From: Nitrospira sp.
GTDB taxonomy: Bacteria > Nitrospirota > Nitrospiria > Nitrospirales > Nitrospiraceae
Assembly (NCBI GenBank): GCA_019636875.1
Contig: JAHBWR010000032.1
Coordinates: 1 to 32,357, forward strand
Length of the DNA stretch: 32,357 nucleotides
Reading direction: 5' to 3'
Part shown: positions 8,647-18,280 of the stretch, piece after piece
Position numbering within the stretch: position 1 is the stretch's first letter
How the letters are laid out: each line of letters begins with the position of its first letter
Program-made: the position numbers and the translations under genes
The notes under the pieces: model-generated
Database searches by the model: none
What the model saw: the letters and a program-made list of their open reading frames with translations, nothing else
What the model was told of the DNA's origin: nothing

Positions 8647-10454
8647 TCGTCTCCGACCTTTAATATCGCTAAGAACGCTTCTTGGGGAACTTCCACGCTA
8701 CCGACCGCTTTCATCCGTTTCTTCCCTTCTTTTTGCTTTTCCAGCAACTTCCGCTTCCGTGTAATGTCGCCGCCGTAGCATTTCGCCAGCACATTCTTCT
8801 TCATGGCACCGATGGTCTCACGAGCGACAATTTTGCTCCCGATCGCCGCTTGAATGGCGATCTCATACATCTGTCGAGGAATCAATTCTTTCATTTTCTC
8901 GGCGAGTTGACGCCCGCGTTGCACGGACCGATCCCGATGGGTGATGAAGGAGAGGGCATCGACCGCTTCGCCGTTCAATAAGATATCGAGCCGCACGAGA
9001 TCAGACTCACGATAGCCCAGCACCTCGTAGTCCAGCGAGGCATAGCCCTGCGTACGCGACTTGAGCTTGTCATAAAAATCAAGAATGACTTCATTGAGCG
9101 GTAGTTCATAACTGATCATCACCCGCGTCGGATCCAGAAACTGGATGCTACGTTGAATGCCGCGGCGCTCCTGGCACAGCTGCAGAATCGCCCCCATGTA
9201 CCGCTCAGGAGTAATGACCGAGGCCAGAATAAACGGCTCCTCGAACGACTCAATACTGTTCGACAGCGGGAGCTGAGAAGGATTCATGACTTCCAACACG
9301 TCCCCTTTTGTCGTCATGACACGATAGACGACGGTCGGCGCGGTGGTCAGGAGCGTCAGGTTGTACTCCCGCTCGAGCCGCTCCTGAATGATTTCCATGT
9401 GTAGCAGGCCCAAAAATCCGCATCGAAACCCAAACCCCAATGCCAGGGATGTCTCCGGTTCATAGACGAACGACGAGTCGTTCAGTCGAAGCTTCACCAA
9501 CGCGTCCCGTAGATCTTCATATCTGGCTGTGTCGGTGGGATAAAGTCCACAGAACACTAACGGCTTCACGTCTTTGTACCCAGGAAACGGCGCGGCGGTG
9601 GGCGTCACGGCATCCGTAAGCGTATCGCCGATCTTGACATCGGCAACCTCTCGCATGTTCGCGCACAAGTAGCCGACTTCGCCGGTCAGCAGTTCGGGCT
9701 TCTTGGTTCGTTTCGGCGTGAACTGGCCGACTTCCATGACCTCAAACGTCCGATTGTTCGACATCACCTTGATCTTCATGCCAGGCCTGATCGAGCCATC
9801 CAACAGTCGCGCCAGGACAATCACGCCTTGATAGTTGTCGAACCATGAATCGAAAATCAGCGCCTTGAAGGGAGCTTGTGGATCACCGGACGGAGGAGGA
9901 ATCTTCGCAATGATCGCCTCTAAGACCTCCGGAACTCCTTTGCCGTCCTTCGCGCTGATGGGCAGTGCATCGTCGGCTTCGAGCTGAAGCACCTCGGAGA
10001 TCGACTGTTTTGTGCCCTCGACATCGGCACTGGCCAAATCAATCTTGTTGATGACGGGAATGATCGTCAGATTATTGGCCATCGCCAAATTGACATTGGC
10101 AATGGTCTGCGCCTGCACCCCTTGCGTCGCATCAACGAGCAACAGCGCCCCCTCACAAGCCGCTAGGCTCCGTGACACTTCATAGGTAAAATCGACATGC
10201 CCCGGCGTATCGATCAAATGCAAGGCATACGTCCTACCATCCTTCGCCCGGTACTTGATGGCCACTGCGTGGGCTTTGATCGTAATGCCACGTTCCCGCT
10301 CGAGGTCCATGGCATCGAGGATCTGCTCTTTCGCCTCTCGTGCAGTGACTGCGCCAGTAGCTTCGAGGAACCGGTCAGCGAGGGTTGATTTGCCGTGATC
10401 GATATGAGCGATTATGGAAAAATTGCGTATAAGGCTTTGCAAATCCGAGCCCAT
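8643..10454 (-). CDS. lepA: Elongation factor 4 (LepA GTPase)
   Basis: Ribosome-binding translational GTPase affecting elongation and ribosome assembly under stress. The 603 aa length and domain order match LepA: G1 AHIDHGKST (16-24), switch region RERGITIK, G3 DTPGH (82-86), G4 NKID, then EF-G-like domains, and the LepA-specific C-terminal domain with basic lysine-rich tail ([16 protein letters not shown]). It is the first gene of the leftward operon. Its ATG at 10454 lies only 17 bases from the -10 box of a consensus promoter and has no visible Shine-Dalgarno sequence, so the transcript may have a very short leader. Confidence 0.98.
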   Translation of the reverse strand: MGSDLQSLIRNFSIIAHIDHGKSTLADRFLEATGAVTAREAKEQILDAMDLERERGITIKAHAVAIKYRAKDGRTYALHLIDTPGHVDFTYEVSRSLAACEGALLLVDATQGVQAQTIANVNLAMANNLTIIPVINKIDLASADVEGTKQSISEVLQLEADDALPISAKDGKGVPEVLEAIIAKIPPPSGDPQAPFKALIFDSWFDNYQGVIVLARLLDGSIRPGMKIKVMSNNRTFEVMEVGQFTPKRTKKPELLTGEVGYLCANMREVADVKIGDTLTDAVTPTAAPFPGYKDVKPLVFCGLYPTDTARYEDLRDALVKLRLNDSSFVYEPETSLALGFGFRCGFLGLLHMEIIQERLEREYNLTLLTTAPTVVYRVMTTKGDVLEVMNPSQLPLSNSIESFEEPFILASVITPERYMGAILQLCQERRGIQRSIQFLDPTRVMISYELPLNEVILDFYDKLKSRTQGYASLDYEVLGYRESDLVRLDILLNGEAVDALSFITHRDRSVQRGRQLAEKMKELIPRQMYEIAIQAAIGSKIVARETIGAMKKNVLAKCYGGDITRKRKLLEKQKEGKKRMKAVGSVEVPQEAFLAILKVGDE

Positions 10455-10471
10455 CAGTAAAAAATCGGTTC

Positions 10472-10500
10472 ATTATAGTAACTGCTTGGGAGGTTGTCAA
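10472..10500 (-). promoter_or_regulatory. Sigma-70 consensus promoter for lepA operon
   Basis: On the minus strand TTGACA (10495-10500) is followed after exactly 17 bp by TATAAT (10472-10477), a perfect match to the housekeeping consensus. The expected start point near 10465 leaves only about 10 untranslated bases before the lepA ATG. The -35 hexamer overlaps the -35 hexamer of the rightward bioA promoter. Confidence 0.85.
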
Positions 10501-10522
10501 AGACATCACCCGCCCTTATAAT
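10494..10522 (+). promoter_or_regulatory. Sigma-70 promoter for bioA
   Basis: On the plus strand TTGTCA (10494-10499) and TATAAT (10517-10522) are separated by 17 bp. The -10 is perfect and the -35 matches five of six positions. Transcription would start near 10529, giving bioA an untranslated leader of about 114 bases. The -35 shares five bases with the -35 of the opposite lepA promoter. No BirA-type biotin operator palindrome was evident. Confidence 0.75.
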
Positions 10523-10642
10523 CACGCCCCACACCCGACTGATTGTCTCGTCAAGCGATCTTCACTATGACACCGCGTATGAGCGCTGTCCTGATTCACG
10601 ATAGACAACCGCGTGGTGCCGCATGATTAAGATTGAAGCTTC

Positions 10643-12010
10643 ATGGGACGACCACCCTCAACGCGTCAGCTGATCAACTGGGACCATCGGCACCTCTGGC
10701 ATCCGTTTACCCAAATGCAGGAGTGGGTGCAGGAAGATCCACTCATCATCGAACGTGGCAAAGGTGCCTACCTCATCGATACGGAAGGCAAGAAGTATCT
10801 CGACGGAACCTCCTCCATCTGGGTCAATCTGCACGGGCATCGACATCCGGTTCTTGACCGTGCACTCAAGCAGCAGATCGACAAGATCGCCCACTCGACT
10901 TTCCTGGGCCTTTCCAACCCACCAGCTATCGTACTGGCACGTGAGCTGATCCGAATTGCTCCAAAGGGACTCACCCGTGTATTCTATTCGGACAACGGCT
11001 CAACGGCAGTCGAAATCGCATTGAAGATGGCTGTCCAGTATTGGCAGCAGCTGCATCCGGAAGCTGGACCCAAGAACACATTTCTCCACCTGAAACTCGC
11101 TTATCATGGAGATACGATCGGCGCCGTCAGCGTCGGCAACATTGAACTATTCCACTCTCGCTTCAAACCACTGCTCTTTCCGACCCTTGAAGCAGAACCA
11201 CCACATTGTTATCGCTGTCCGTTGCACCTCACCTACCCGACGTGCAAGGTGGCCTGCATCGACCCGATCGAACAGATTCTCAAAGCTCGTCATCGTGACC
11301 TCGCCGGTTTCATCATCGAACCACTAATGCAGGCAGCTGCTGGTATGGTTCCCCAACCTGCTGGCTATCTGACACGAATTCGAGAACTCTGTAGCAAGCA
11401 CAATATTCTTTTGATCGCCGACGAAGTCGCAACCGGGTTTGGACGAACGGGCACAATGTTCGCCTGCGAGCACGAACAAATCACCCCGGACCTCATGGCC
11501 ATCAGCAAAGGACTGACAGGCGGGTACATGCCGCTGGCAGCCACCTTGACGACGGAGGAAATCTACCGTGGCTTCTTGGGAAAGTACGACGAATTCAAGA
11601 CCTTCTTCCACGGCCATAGTTTTACCGGTAATCCGCTCGGCTGCGCCCTGGCTCTAGCAAATCTCGATGTCTTCAGAAATGAGAAAACCTTGGTGAGGCT
11701 ACAACCTAAGATCAAGTTATTGGCGCGACTTCTCCAGCCATTCCAAGCTCTGTTGCACGTGGGAGATATCCGTCAAATCGGATTCATGGCAGGCATCGAG
11801 CTGGTTCGCGACCGAATGACGAAAGAACCTTATCCGTTTCAGGTCAAAGCGGGTCATCGCGTGGCATCGATCGCCCGATCCAAAGGACTGATTCTGAGGC
11901 CGATTGGGAATGTGCTTGTGCTTATGCCTCCTCTCTCAACAACGGTCGACGAATTAAAGAACATGATGAAAATCCTCAAAGAATCCATAGAGACTTTGCA
12001 GATCGACTAA
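10643..12010 (+). CDS. bioA: Adenosylmethionine-8-amino-7-oxononanoate aminotransferase
   Basis: PLP enzyme that makes 7,8-diaminopelargonate from 8-amino-7-oxononanoate with SAM as amino donor, in biotin synthesis. The 455 aa protein opens with HLWHPFTQM (18-25), a BioA signature. It has YLDGTSSIWVNLHGH, the PLP-binding aspartate in IADEVATGFGRTG (D260) and the Schiff-base lysine K289 in SKGLTGGYMP. A cysteine cluster (C189, C192, C201, C205) is a feature I recall from part of the family. No other bio gene lies nearby. The start ATG 10643 has only a weak ribosome site (GAAG). It is transcribed away from lepA and followed by a pseudogene on the same strand. Confidence 0.95.
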   Translation: MGRPPSTRQLINWDHRHLWHPFTQMQEWVQEDPLIIERGKGAYLIDTEGKKYLDGTSSIWVNLHGHRHPVLDRALKQQIDKIAHSTFLGLSNPPAIVLARELIRIAPKGLTRVFYSDNGSTAVEIALKMAVQYWQQLHPEAGPKNTFLHLKLAYHGDTIGAVSVGNIELFHSRFKPLLFPTLEAEPPHCYRCPLHLTYPTCKVACIDPIEQILKARHRDLAGFIIEPLMQAAAGMVPQPAGYLTRIRELCSKHNILLIADEVATGFGRTGTMFACEHEQITPDLMAISKGLTGGYMPLAATLTTEEIYRGFLGKYDEFKTFFHGHSFTGNPLGCALALANLDVFRNEKTLVRLQPKIKLLARLLQPFQALLHVGDIRQIGFMAGIELVRDRMTKEPYPFQVKAGHRVASIARSKGLILRPIGNVLVLMPPLSTTVDELKNMMKILKESIETLQID

Positions 12011-12023
12011 GTCCTAACCGACT

Positions 12024-12674
12024 TCTCTACAGACAAACCTTTCTATCCAAATCTGCGATCTTCTCGTGATCGGCGGTGGAGTGATCGGTCTGAGCATCGC
12101 CCGAGAACTTCGCAGACGCCATACCGACACACACATGTTGTTGATCGAAAAGGAGCCCTCCTGCGGAACCCATGCGAGTGCCGAAATAGTGGCATGCTCC
12201 ACGTGGGCTTCTACTATTCACCGGACAGCCTCAAGGCCAAGTTTACCCGCCTCGGCAACGAACGGCTCACGGCCTACTACGAGGAGAAACGCATTCCCCT
12301 CAATACATGCGGCAAACTCGTCGTTGCGAAAGCTGCCACCGACTTACCCTCGCCCGATGAACTCCTGCGACGAGGCCAGATTCGACTTCAGACGTTTAGC
12401 TCTGGAGGAAGTCGCCAAGTACTCACGGAGCACAAAGGTCTCACTGGCATCGGTACTCGACAAAGGAGTGGACGAGCGGAACTACCAAACGTGGGGACTG
12501 CCCGGAATCAGGGCTCAGCTTCTCGACATCACAAAGAAGAACCTTGAAATGGATTTCGTGTTGGAAGGTGACTGCCTATCTATGCACGTCTTGAACGCCG
12601 TGTCGCCGGCATGTACCTGTTCACTTCCATTTTCTAGACATGTCTGCGATCACATCGACAATGCGGTCGGATAA
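12024..12674 (+). pseudogene. lhgO: Remnant of FAD-dependent L-2-hydroxyglutarate oxidase-like oxidoreductase
   Basis: The FAD-binding start is intact in one frame (LLVIGGGVIGLSIARELRRR, then LLIEKEPSCGTHAS). After about 12180 the family sequence continues in another frame as RNSGMLHVGFYYSPDSLKAKF through NTCGKLVVA to DELLRRG (about 12360), which implies loss of one base near 12180. It then returns to the first frame as RLALEEVAKY and jumps to C-terminal-type sequence (TWGLPGIRAQLLDITKK, MDFVLEGD, MHVLNAVSPA). The middle of the ~400 aa protein is missing. Frameshifts plus an internal deletion make it non-functional. The LhgO assignment rests on recalled family motifs. Confidence 0.82.
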
Positions 12675-12680
12675 CGGCTC

Positions 12681-13481
12681 TCAACAGAGTCGCAGTTCTG
12701 CCCCCACGTCGACGTGCAGGCATCGAGCCGCGTTCTCTTCCTGCAGGAAAATTTCTAAGAACCCACCGCTATTGATCAGGGCCGCAGGAATCTGCCCATC
12801 ACCTTGATTGTAGCTTCCCACCAACTTGGTCACGATATGTGTTCCGATTTGAATCTCGATCTTGGCCAGACCGATGGTGGCCTGAAATTCTCGAACCTGC
12901 TTTGCCGTGACATTCGAGATCAAATTTCCGAATCGATCGATGTACTCAATCCGTCCGATCAAAATTTGCCCTTGCTGCTGCGGGGCCCAGACCAAACTCT
13001 TCATGGGATCGTTGATCACTGGTCCAAAAAATGACGGCGGTTCTCCATTGGCCAGCAAGGCGGCGACTGGAGCGAACAGATCGCGTCCGTCAAATGTCGC
13101 CCCTTCTGAAGGCAACCGATAGCGTTCCTCTTCGATCTGCCGAATCTTCACGTCCTGCTCCTGGTCGAGCACATGACTGAGCAAACCATTGTCCGGCGCC
13201 AAAAAACAATAACGTGACGTAGTCGCAAGAATCGCGCGCCTGGCGCTTCCCACGCCGGGATCCACCACGCAGACATAAATCGTTCCGTCAGGAAAATGAC
13301 GGTAACAGGATCCAAGCACATAGCTCGCTTCATCGATTTGATGCGAAGGAATTTGGTGGGAAATATCAACGACCCTGGCGCTGGGGCTGAGTGTGAGGAT
13401 CACACCCTTCATGCTCGCGACGAACCAGTCGCGCTCACCAAAATCTGTTAGAAGGGCAATGAGAGGGCGTGACGCCGGCAC
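12681..13481 (-). CDS. SAM hydroxide adenosyltransferase (DUF62 family)
   Basis: Family that hydrolyses S-adenosylmethionine to adenosine and methionine; halogenase relatives exist, but hydroxide-using enzymes are the common form. Seen: LIALLTDFG at the start, DISHQIPSHQIDEASYVL, VVDPGVGSARRAI with the family Asp and Arg, and APDNGLLSHVL. I place the start at GTG 13481 (266 aa) because GAGGAA lies seven bases upstream, inside the last greA codons, and the protein then begins MPASRPLIALLTDFG. A longer frame begins at TTG 13511 but adds nothing family-like. The start sits 2 bp past the greA stop, so translation is likely coupled. The fluorinase/chlorinase activity is unlikely but cannot be excluded by eye. 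Confidence 0.9.
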   Translation of the reverse strand: MPASRPLIALLTDFGERDWFVASMKGVILTLSPSARVVDISHQIPSHQIDEASYVLGSCYRHFPDGTIYVCVVDPGVGSARRAILATTSRYCFLAPDNGLLSHVLDQEQDVKIRQIEEERYRLPSEGATFDGRDLFAPVAALLANGEPPSFFGPVINDPMKSLVWAPQQQGQILIGRIEYIDRFGNLISNVTAKQVREFQATIGLAKIEIQIGTHIVTKLVGSYNQGDGQIPAALINSGGFLEIFLQEENAARCLHVDVGAELRLC

Positions 13482-13482
13482 G

Positions 13483-13959
13483 TCAACATTCCTCGAACTT
13501 GATCTCCACAACCTCGTATTCGACCATTTTCACAGGAGTCTTGACTTCGACGAAGTCTCCGACACGCTTACCGATGAGTGCTCGCCCGACAGGAGACTGC
13601 ACAGAAATCTTGTTGAACTTCATATCGGCTTCATCCTGACCGACCAGCATATATTGCTTCTGAGCCTGCGTCTCTTGCTCAACGACCGACACCGTCGCAC
13701 CAAACACAACGGTATCGCTCGTGCGTCCAGTGATCTCGACTACCCGGGCTTCCGCCAGTTTCGTTTCGAGCTCCGAGATGCGTGACTCGATGAATCCTTG
13801 TCGCTCTTTGGCCGCGTCATACTCGGCATTCTCACTGAGGTCTCCATGAGCCCTGGCCTCCGCGATCGCTTCAATCACTTTCGGCCGTTCGATTTTCCGC
13901 AGCCGATCCAACTCCGCTTTGAGGGCCTCATACCCTTTCTTGGTAATCGGTGTGGGCAT
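13483..13959 (-). CDS. greA: Transcription elongation factor GreA
   Basis: Rescues backtracked RNA polymerase by stimulating transcript cleavage. The 158 aa protein has the N-terminal coiled coil with the acidic tip ARAHGDLSENAEYDAAKERQ region (residues ~32-51) and the C-terminal FKBP-like domain (VSVVEQETQ, SPVGRALIGKRVGD). The start ATG 13959 has AGGAG nine bases upstream. It follows carB by 20 bp in the same direction. Its last codons supply the ribosome site of the next gene. Confidence 0.97.
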   Translation of the reverse strand: MPTPITKKGYEALKAELDRLRKIERPKVIEAIAEARAHGDLSENAEYDAAKERQGFIESRISELETKLAEARVVEITGRTSDTVVFGATVSVVEQETQAQKQYMLVGQDEADMKFNKISVQSPVGRALIGKRVGDFVEVKTPVKMVEYEVVEIKFEEC

Positions 13960-13979
13960 ATTCCAGACTCCTGGATGGT

Positions 13980-16900
13980 TTAGGACCGATGATACTCCTG
14001 CAAAGACCGAATCGATAGGGTTTTTTTCAGGATGGCCTCAATTCCCATGGCCGCCGCGTGGGCGCCTCGCATGGTAGTGAAATAAGGAATCCCCCGATGC
14101 AACGCCTCTCGCCTGATCGACAATGAATCCGCATGAGCCGAGGCCGTTCGCACGGTGTTGACCACAAGCGCGACCGAACCGTTCTTAATATGGTCCACGA
14201 TGTGCGGTCTCCCTTCGGTTACCTTGTTGACGACCTCCACGGAAAGCCCATGTTCACGTAAATATCCCGCCGTCCCGCTCGTTGCCTGAATGCACATACC
14301 CAGTCTGTTCAACACTCTTCCGACTTCAAGCGCCGCCGGACGATCGGATTCTTTCACACTGATGAACGCGGTCCCTTTCTTAGGAAGACCCGCACCGGCC
14401 CCGGCTTGTGATTTGGCAAATGCCCATCCAAAATCGTCGTCAATCCCCATGACTTCCCCCGTCGATTTCATCTCTGGGCCCAAAAGCACATCGACGCCGG
14501 GAAATTTATTGAAGGGAAAGACCGCTTCCTTGACTGAGAAATGCGCTGGCGGAGGAGCCTCAGTGAAGCCGAGTTCCTTGAGAGTCCTTCCCATCATGAC
14601 TTTCATGGCGAGTTTGGCAAGCGGCACACCGATGGCTTTACTGACGAACGGCACCGTTCGAGATCCACGAGGATTCACCTCAAGCACATAGATCGTCCGC
14701 CCTTTCACGGCAAACTGCGCATTCATCAGTCCGACAACGCCGAGCTCTAAGGCCAGTATGCGCATTTGACGTTCGATCTCGTCGACGATGGCTTTGTCCA
14801 GCGTATAGGGTGGAAGCGAGCAAGCCGAGTCACCGGAATGGACACCCGCCTCCTCAATATGCTCCATGATTCCGGCCACCACCACGGTGTGTCCATCTGA
14901 GATCGCATCGGCATCGATCTCGATCGCATCAGCCAGGTACTTGTCGATCAGTACCGGATGCTTGGGAGATGCTTTCACGGCCGACTGCATATACTCCAAC
15001 AGGCCGGCTTCATCATAGACGATCTGCATCGAACGCCCACCCAACACATACGAGGGCCGGACCATGACCGGATAGGTGATCTTCCCGGCAATCTGTACGG
15101 ATTCTTCGATTGAGCGAGCCATTCCGCTTTCCGCCTGCCGCAATGCCAATTTCGTCAGTAGTTCACGAAACCGTTCCCGATCTTCCGCCAAATCAATCGC
15201 ATCCGGACTGGTCCCCAGTATCTTCACGCCGGCCTTCGATAACGGCAGCGCAAGTTTCAATGGCGTCTGACCACCGAATTGCAGGACCACCCCGATCGGT
15301 TGCTCTCGATCAATTAGATTGAGTACATCTTCCTGCGTAAGCGGTTCAAAATAAAGTCGATCCGACGTATCGTAATCTGTACTCACGGTTTCGGGGTTAC
15401 AGTTCACCATGATTGTGTCGATCCCGTCTTCTCGGAGCGACATCGCGGCATGGACGCAACAGTAGTCAAACTCGATTCCCTGTCCGATACGATTCGGACC
15501 TCCGCCGAGAATCACCACTTTTCTCCGGTCTGACGGATTGGATTCGCACTCCCGACCATACGTCGAATAGAGGTACGGCGTCTGAGCCTCGAACTCCGCG
15601 GCGCAGGTATCCACCCGCTTATAAGTCACGCGTCGAGTAGGATGTTGCATCCTCGCACCGGTGACCGCAGCCGCTTCGCAGCCAAGCAAGGACGCGATCC
15701 GATCATCGGAGAATCCAAGTTCTTTCGCATCCCAGAGCAGTTCGCTGTTCAACACCGTCCCCGGATCGGCGGCATGGCTGACAAGAGTCCGTTCAAAATC
15801 GATCAACTGCCTCACCTGCGCCAAGAACCACGGATCGACCATGGTGGTTTCAAACAACTCTTTGTCCGTTAATCCCAGTCGCATCGCATCAGCCACATAC
15901 CACAGCCGTTCTGGTAACGGGTTGCGAAGCACGCGGTCTAGTTTGTCGGCGGCCGCTTGTCGATCGAACTCGGCAGGCACCCCTCGATCGATCCCAAACC
16001 GAGATACCAAACCGTTCAGTTCCAATTCCAACGAACGGATGGCTTTCTGCAGAGATTCCTTGAACGTGCGTCCGATCGCCATCACCTCGCCGACCGACTT
16101 CATTTGTGTTGTCAACGTCGGATCAGATCCCTTGAACTTCTGGAACGCGAACCGAGGAATTTTCACCACCACATAGTCGATCGTCGGTTCGAACGACGCC
16201 TTTGTCACACCGGTAATGTCATTGGTAATCTCATCTAATGTGTACCCGACGGCCAGCTTGGCAGCAATTTTTGCGATCGGAAATCCGGTCGCCTTTGAGG
16301 CGAGCGCCGAACTTCGAGACACCCGAGGGTTCATCTCGATGACGACCATGTCACCGTTCGCTGGGTTGACCCCAAATTGAATGTTGGACCCTCCGGTATC
16401 AACGCCGATTTCTCGAATGACGCGAAGGGCGGCGTCCCGCATGCGTTGATATTCTTTATCGGTCAACGTCATCGCCGGTGCCACCGTGATGCTGTCTCCT
16501 GTGTGAACCCCCATCGGGTCAAAGTTTTCGATGGGACACACGATGACGACATTGTCCTTCAAATCGCGCATTACCTCGAGTTCGTATTCTTTCCATCCGA
16601 TGACCGATTCTTCGATCAACACTTGGCTGACCGGGCTCATCGCCAAGGCCCAGTCAATCAATTTCTCAAATTCCTCTCGGTTATACGCAATGTTCCCGCC
16701 GGTCCCTCCCATCGTAAAAGAAGGTCGAATGATCGCCGGAAATCCAACCATGTCGAGAATGTCCACTGCCTCCTGTCGACTGTGCGCCGTACCACTCTTC
16801 GGGACCCGGAGACCGATTCGTTGCATCGCGTGCTTAAACGCTTCCCGATCCTCCGCCTTGTGAATGGCCTCTGCTGAGGCACCAATCAAGGTCACACCGT

Positions 16901-17231
16901 ATTTCTCAAGAATTCCCTGCTTGACCAGCCCCATTGTGGTGTTCAGCGCCGTCTGTCCACCCATAGTCGGCAGCAAGGCATCGGGTCGCTCACGGGCGAT
17001 CACATTTTCCACGACCTCGACGGTGATGGGCTCCACGTATGTCCGATCTGCCATCTCTGGATCCGTCATGATCGTCGCGGGATTGCTGTTGATGAGGATT
17101 ACCCGATAGCCTTCCGACTTGAGCGCCTTACAGGCTTGCGTTCCGGAGTAATCAAACTCGCAGGCCTGTCCGATGACGATCGGACCGGACCCGATCATGA
17201 GAATTGACTGAATGTCTGTACGTTTTGGCAT
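13980..17231 (-). CDS. carB: Carbamoyl-phosphate synthase large subunit
   Basis: Makes carbamoyl phosphate from bicarbonate, ATP and ammonia passed from CarA, feeding both pyrimidine and arginine synthesis. At 1083 aa it is full length, with two homologous ATP-grasp halves: [17 protein letters not shown] near the N-terminus, and the second-half counterpart [15 protein letters not shown] near residue 570. The C-terminal allosteric MGS-like domain is present. Start ATG 17231; 18 bp separate it from the upstream M48 protease gene. In this operon carB is split from carA by two protease genes. Confidence 0.98.
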   Translation of the reverse strand: MPKRTDIQSILMIGSGPIVIGQACEFDYSGTQACKALKSEGYRVILINSNPATIMTDPEMADRTYVEPITVEVVENVIARERPDALLPTMGGQTALNTTMGLVKQGILEKYGVTLIGASAEAIHKAEDREAFKHAMQRIGLRVPKSGTAHSRQEAVDILDMVGFPAIIRPSFTMGGTGGNIAYNREEFEKLIDWALAMSPVSQVLIEESVIGWKEYELEVMRDLKDNVVIVCPIENFDPMGVHTGDSITVAPAMTLTDKEYQRMRDAALRVIREIGVDTGGSNIQFGVNPANGDMVVIEMNPRVSRSSALASKATGFPIAKIAAKLAVGYTLDEITNDITGVTKASFEPTIDYVVVKIPRFAFQKFKGSDPTLTTQMKSVGEVMAIGRTFKESLQKAIRSLELELNGLVSRFGIDRGVPAEFDRQAAADKLDRVLRNPLPERLWYVADAMRLGLTDKELFETTMVDPWFLAQVRQLIDFERTLVSHAADPGTVLNSELLWDAKELGFSDDRIASLLGCEAAAVTGARMQHPTRRVTYKRVDTCAAEFEAQTPYLYSTYGRECESNPSDRRKVVILGGGPNRIGQGIEFDYCCVHAAMSLREDGIDTIMVNCNPETVSTDYDTSDRLYFEPLTQEDVLNLIDREQPIGVVLQFGGQTPLKLALPLSKAGVKILGTSPDAIDLAEDRERFRELLTKLALRQAESGMARSIEESVQIAGKITYPVMVRPSYVLGGRSMQIVYDEAGLLEYMQSAVKASPKHPVLIDKYLADAIEIDADAISDGHTVVVAGIMEHIEEAGVHSGDSACSLPPYTLDKAIVDEIERQMRILALELGVVGLMNAQFAVKGRTIYVLEVNPRGSRTVPFVSKAIGVPLAKLAMKVMMGRTLKELGFTEAPPPAHFSVKEAVFPFNKFPGVDVLLGPEMKSTGEVMGIDDDFGWAFAKSQAGAGAGLPKKGTAFISVKESDRPAALEVGRVLNRLGMCIQATSGTAGYLREHGLSVEVVNKVTEGRPHIVDHIKNGSVALVVNTVRTASAHADSLSIRREALHRGIPYFTTMRGAHAAAMGIEAILKKTLSIRSLQEYHRS

Positions 17232-17249
17232 CGTGTCGAGATAGTCGGC

Positions 17250-18227
17250 TTAACTGGTTGGAAGCAGCGGCCCAATCAGCGGTTGATAGGGAATCGGCGG
17301 AGGACCCTCACCTCCCTGTGCGGCATGGTAATGCGTCAAGGCTTCAGGAATCCATGCTTCAATTTGGTTGATGCGCGCGATATCGGAAGGATGAGTTGAC
17401 AGAAACTCCGGGATATTATGCTGCGATCGAAAACAGACTTTGTCGATCATTTGTCGAGGGCATCCGCTCATGCGCTCCCAAAACGGGACGGCCTCTCGCG
17501 GATCATACCCGGCCTGCGCCATCAGTTTAAGCCCGATGTAGTCAGCTTCGGACTCTTGTTTTCGGCCGAACGGCAAAGAGACGCCCACTCCATACGCACT
17601 CATCGCCGCCATCGCGGCATCCGGACGTCCGACAGCGGCACCGGCCGCGAGCGCACCGACTTGCCCGATCATTTCCAGAATACTCCGACTATATCGTTCA
17701 GCGCCATGGCGCTGAAGCGCATGCGCTACCTCATGCCCGATGACGGTCGCCAAGCCGTCTTCGTTCTTCGTCATCTTTAAAATTCCCGTAAAGATCGCGA
17801 CCTTCCCACCAGGGAGCGCGAAGGCATTGATGGTACGGTCATCCTTGATAATGGCAAACTCCCATTGATATTCAGGCTTGTTTGCAACCGCCGCAATACG
17901 TTTCCCGACCCGATTAACCAGCTCATTCAACGCAACATCGTCACTGACCGGCGCCTTACGCAGCAACTCGCGATAGGCTCCGATGCCCATCGCAATTTCC
18001 TTTTCTTCGGAAATGTAGATAAATTGCTCCCTCGCCGTCCCAGGCGCACGCACACACCCAGCCAGCGTTGAAAGTACTCCTCCGCCGGCCGCCATGCCAA
18101 CGAGACCATACAACCCTACCCCCACGCGAACCGCTCGTTGCAATAGGGCTCGCCTGCCGATGGGTATTGAGAATCCGGCGGTGATCTCTGGGTCGTTCCC
18201 CTGCGCCATGTTGATGTGATCGATCAT
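17250..18227 (-). CDS. M48-family metalloprotease lipoprotein
   Basis: Predicted envelope zinc protease. The 325 aa protein has the active-site helix GHEVAHALQRHG and the third-ligand region ESEADYIGLKLMAQAGYDP; relatives include BepA/LoiP-type periplasmic quality-control proteases. The N-terminus carries IGRRALLQRAV, a twin-arginine-like motif, then a hydrophobic stretch ending in LAGC, a lipobox, so export as a lipoprotein (possibly by Tat) is likely. Two in-frame ATGs (18227 and 18209) are possible and neither has a strong ribosome site. The gene lies between sppA and carB, all leftward. Physiological substrate unknown. Confidence 0.88.
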   Translation of the reverse strand: MIDHINMAQGNDPEITAGFSIPIGRRALLQRAVRVGVGLYGLVGMAAGGGVLSTLAGCVRAPGTAREQFIYISEEKEIAMGIGAYRELLRKAPVSDDVALNELVNRVGKRIAAVANKPEYQWEFAIIKDDRTINAFALPGGKVAIFTGILKMTKNEDGLATVIGHEVAHALQRHGAERYSRSILEMIGQVGALAAGAAVGRPDAAMAAMSAYGVGVSLPFGRKQESEADYIGLKLMAQAGYDPREAVPFWERMSGCPRQMIDKVCFRSQHNIPEFLSTHPSDIARINQIEAWIPEALTHYHAAQGGEGPPPIPYQPLIGPLLPTS

Positions 18228-18280
18228 ACCTGATCAGTAGCATTATATTACCATTCATGAAGATCGGCGCCGTTCCTCAC

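Noticed and set aside
10523..10642. Possible BirA operator in the bioA leader
   Set aside because: GGTTGTC and GACAACC occur but over 100 bp apart; no compact biotin-operator palindrome.
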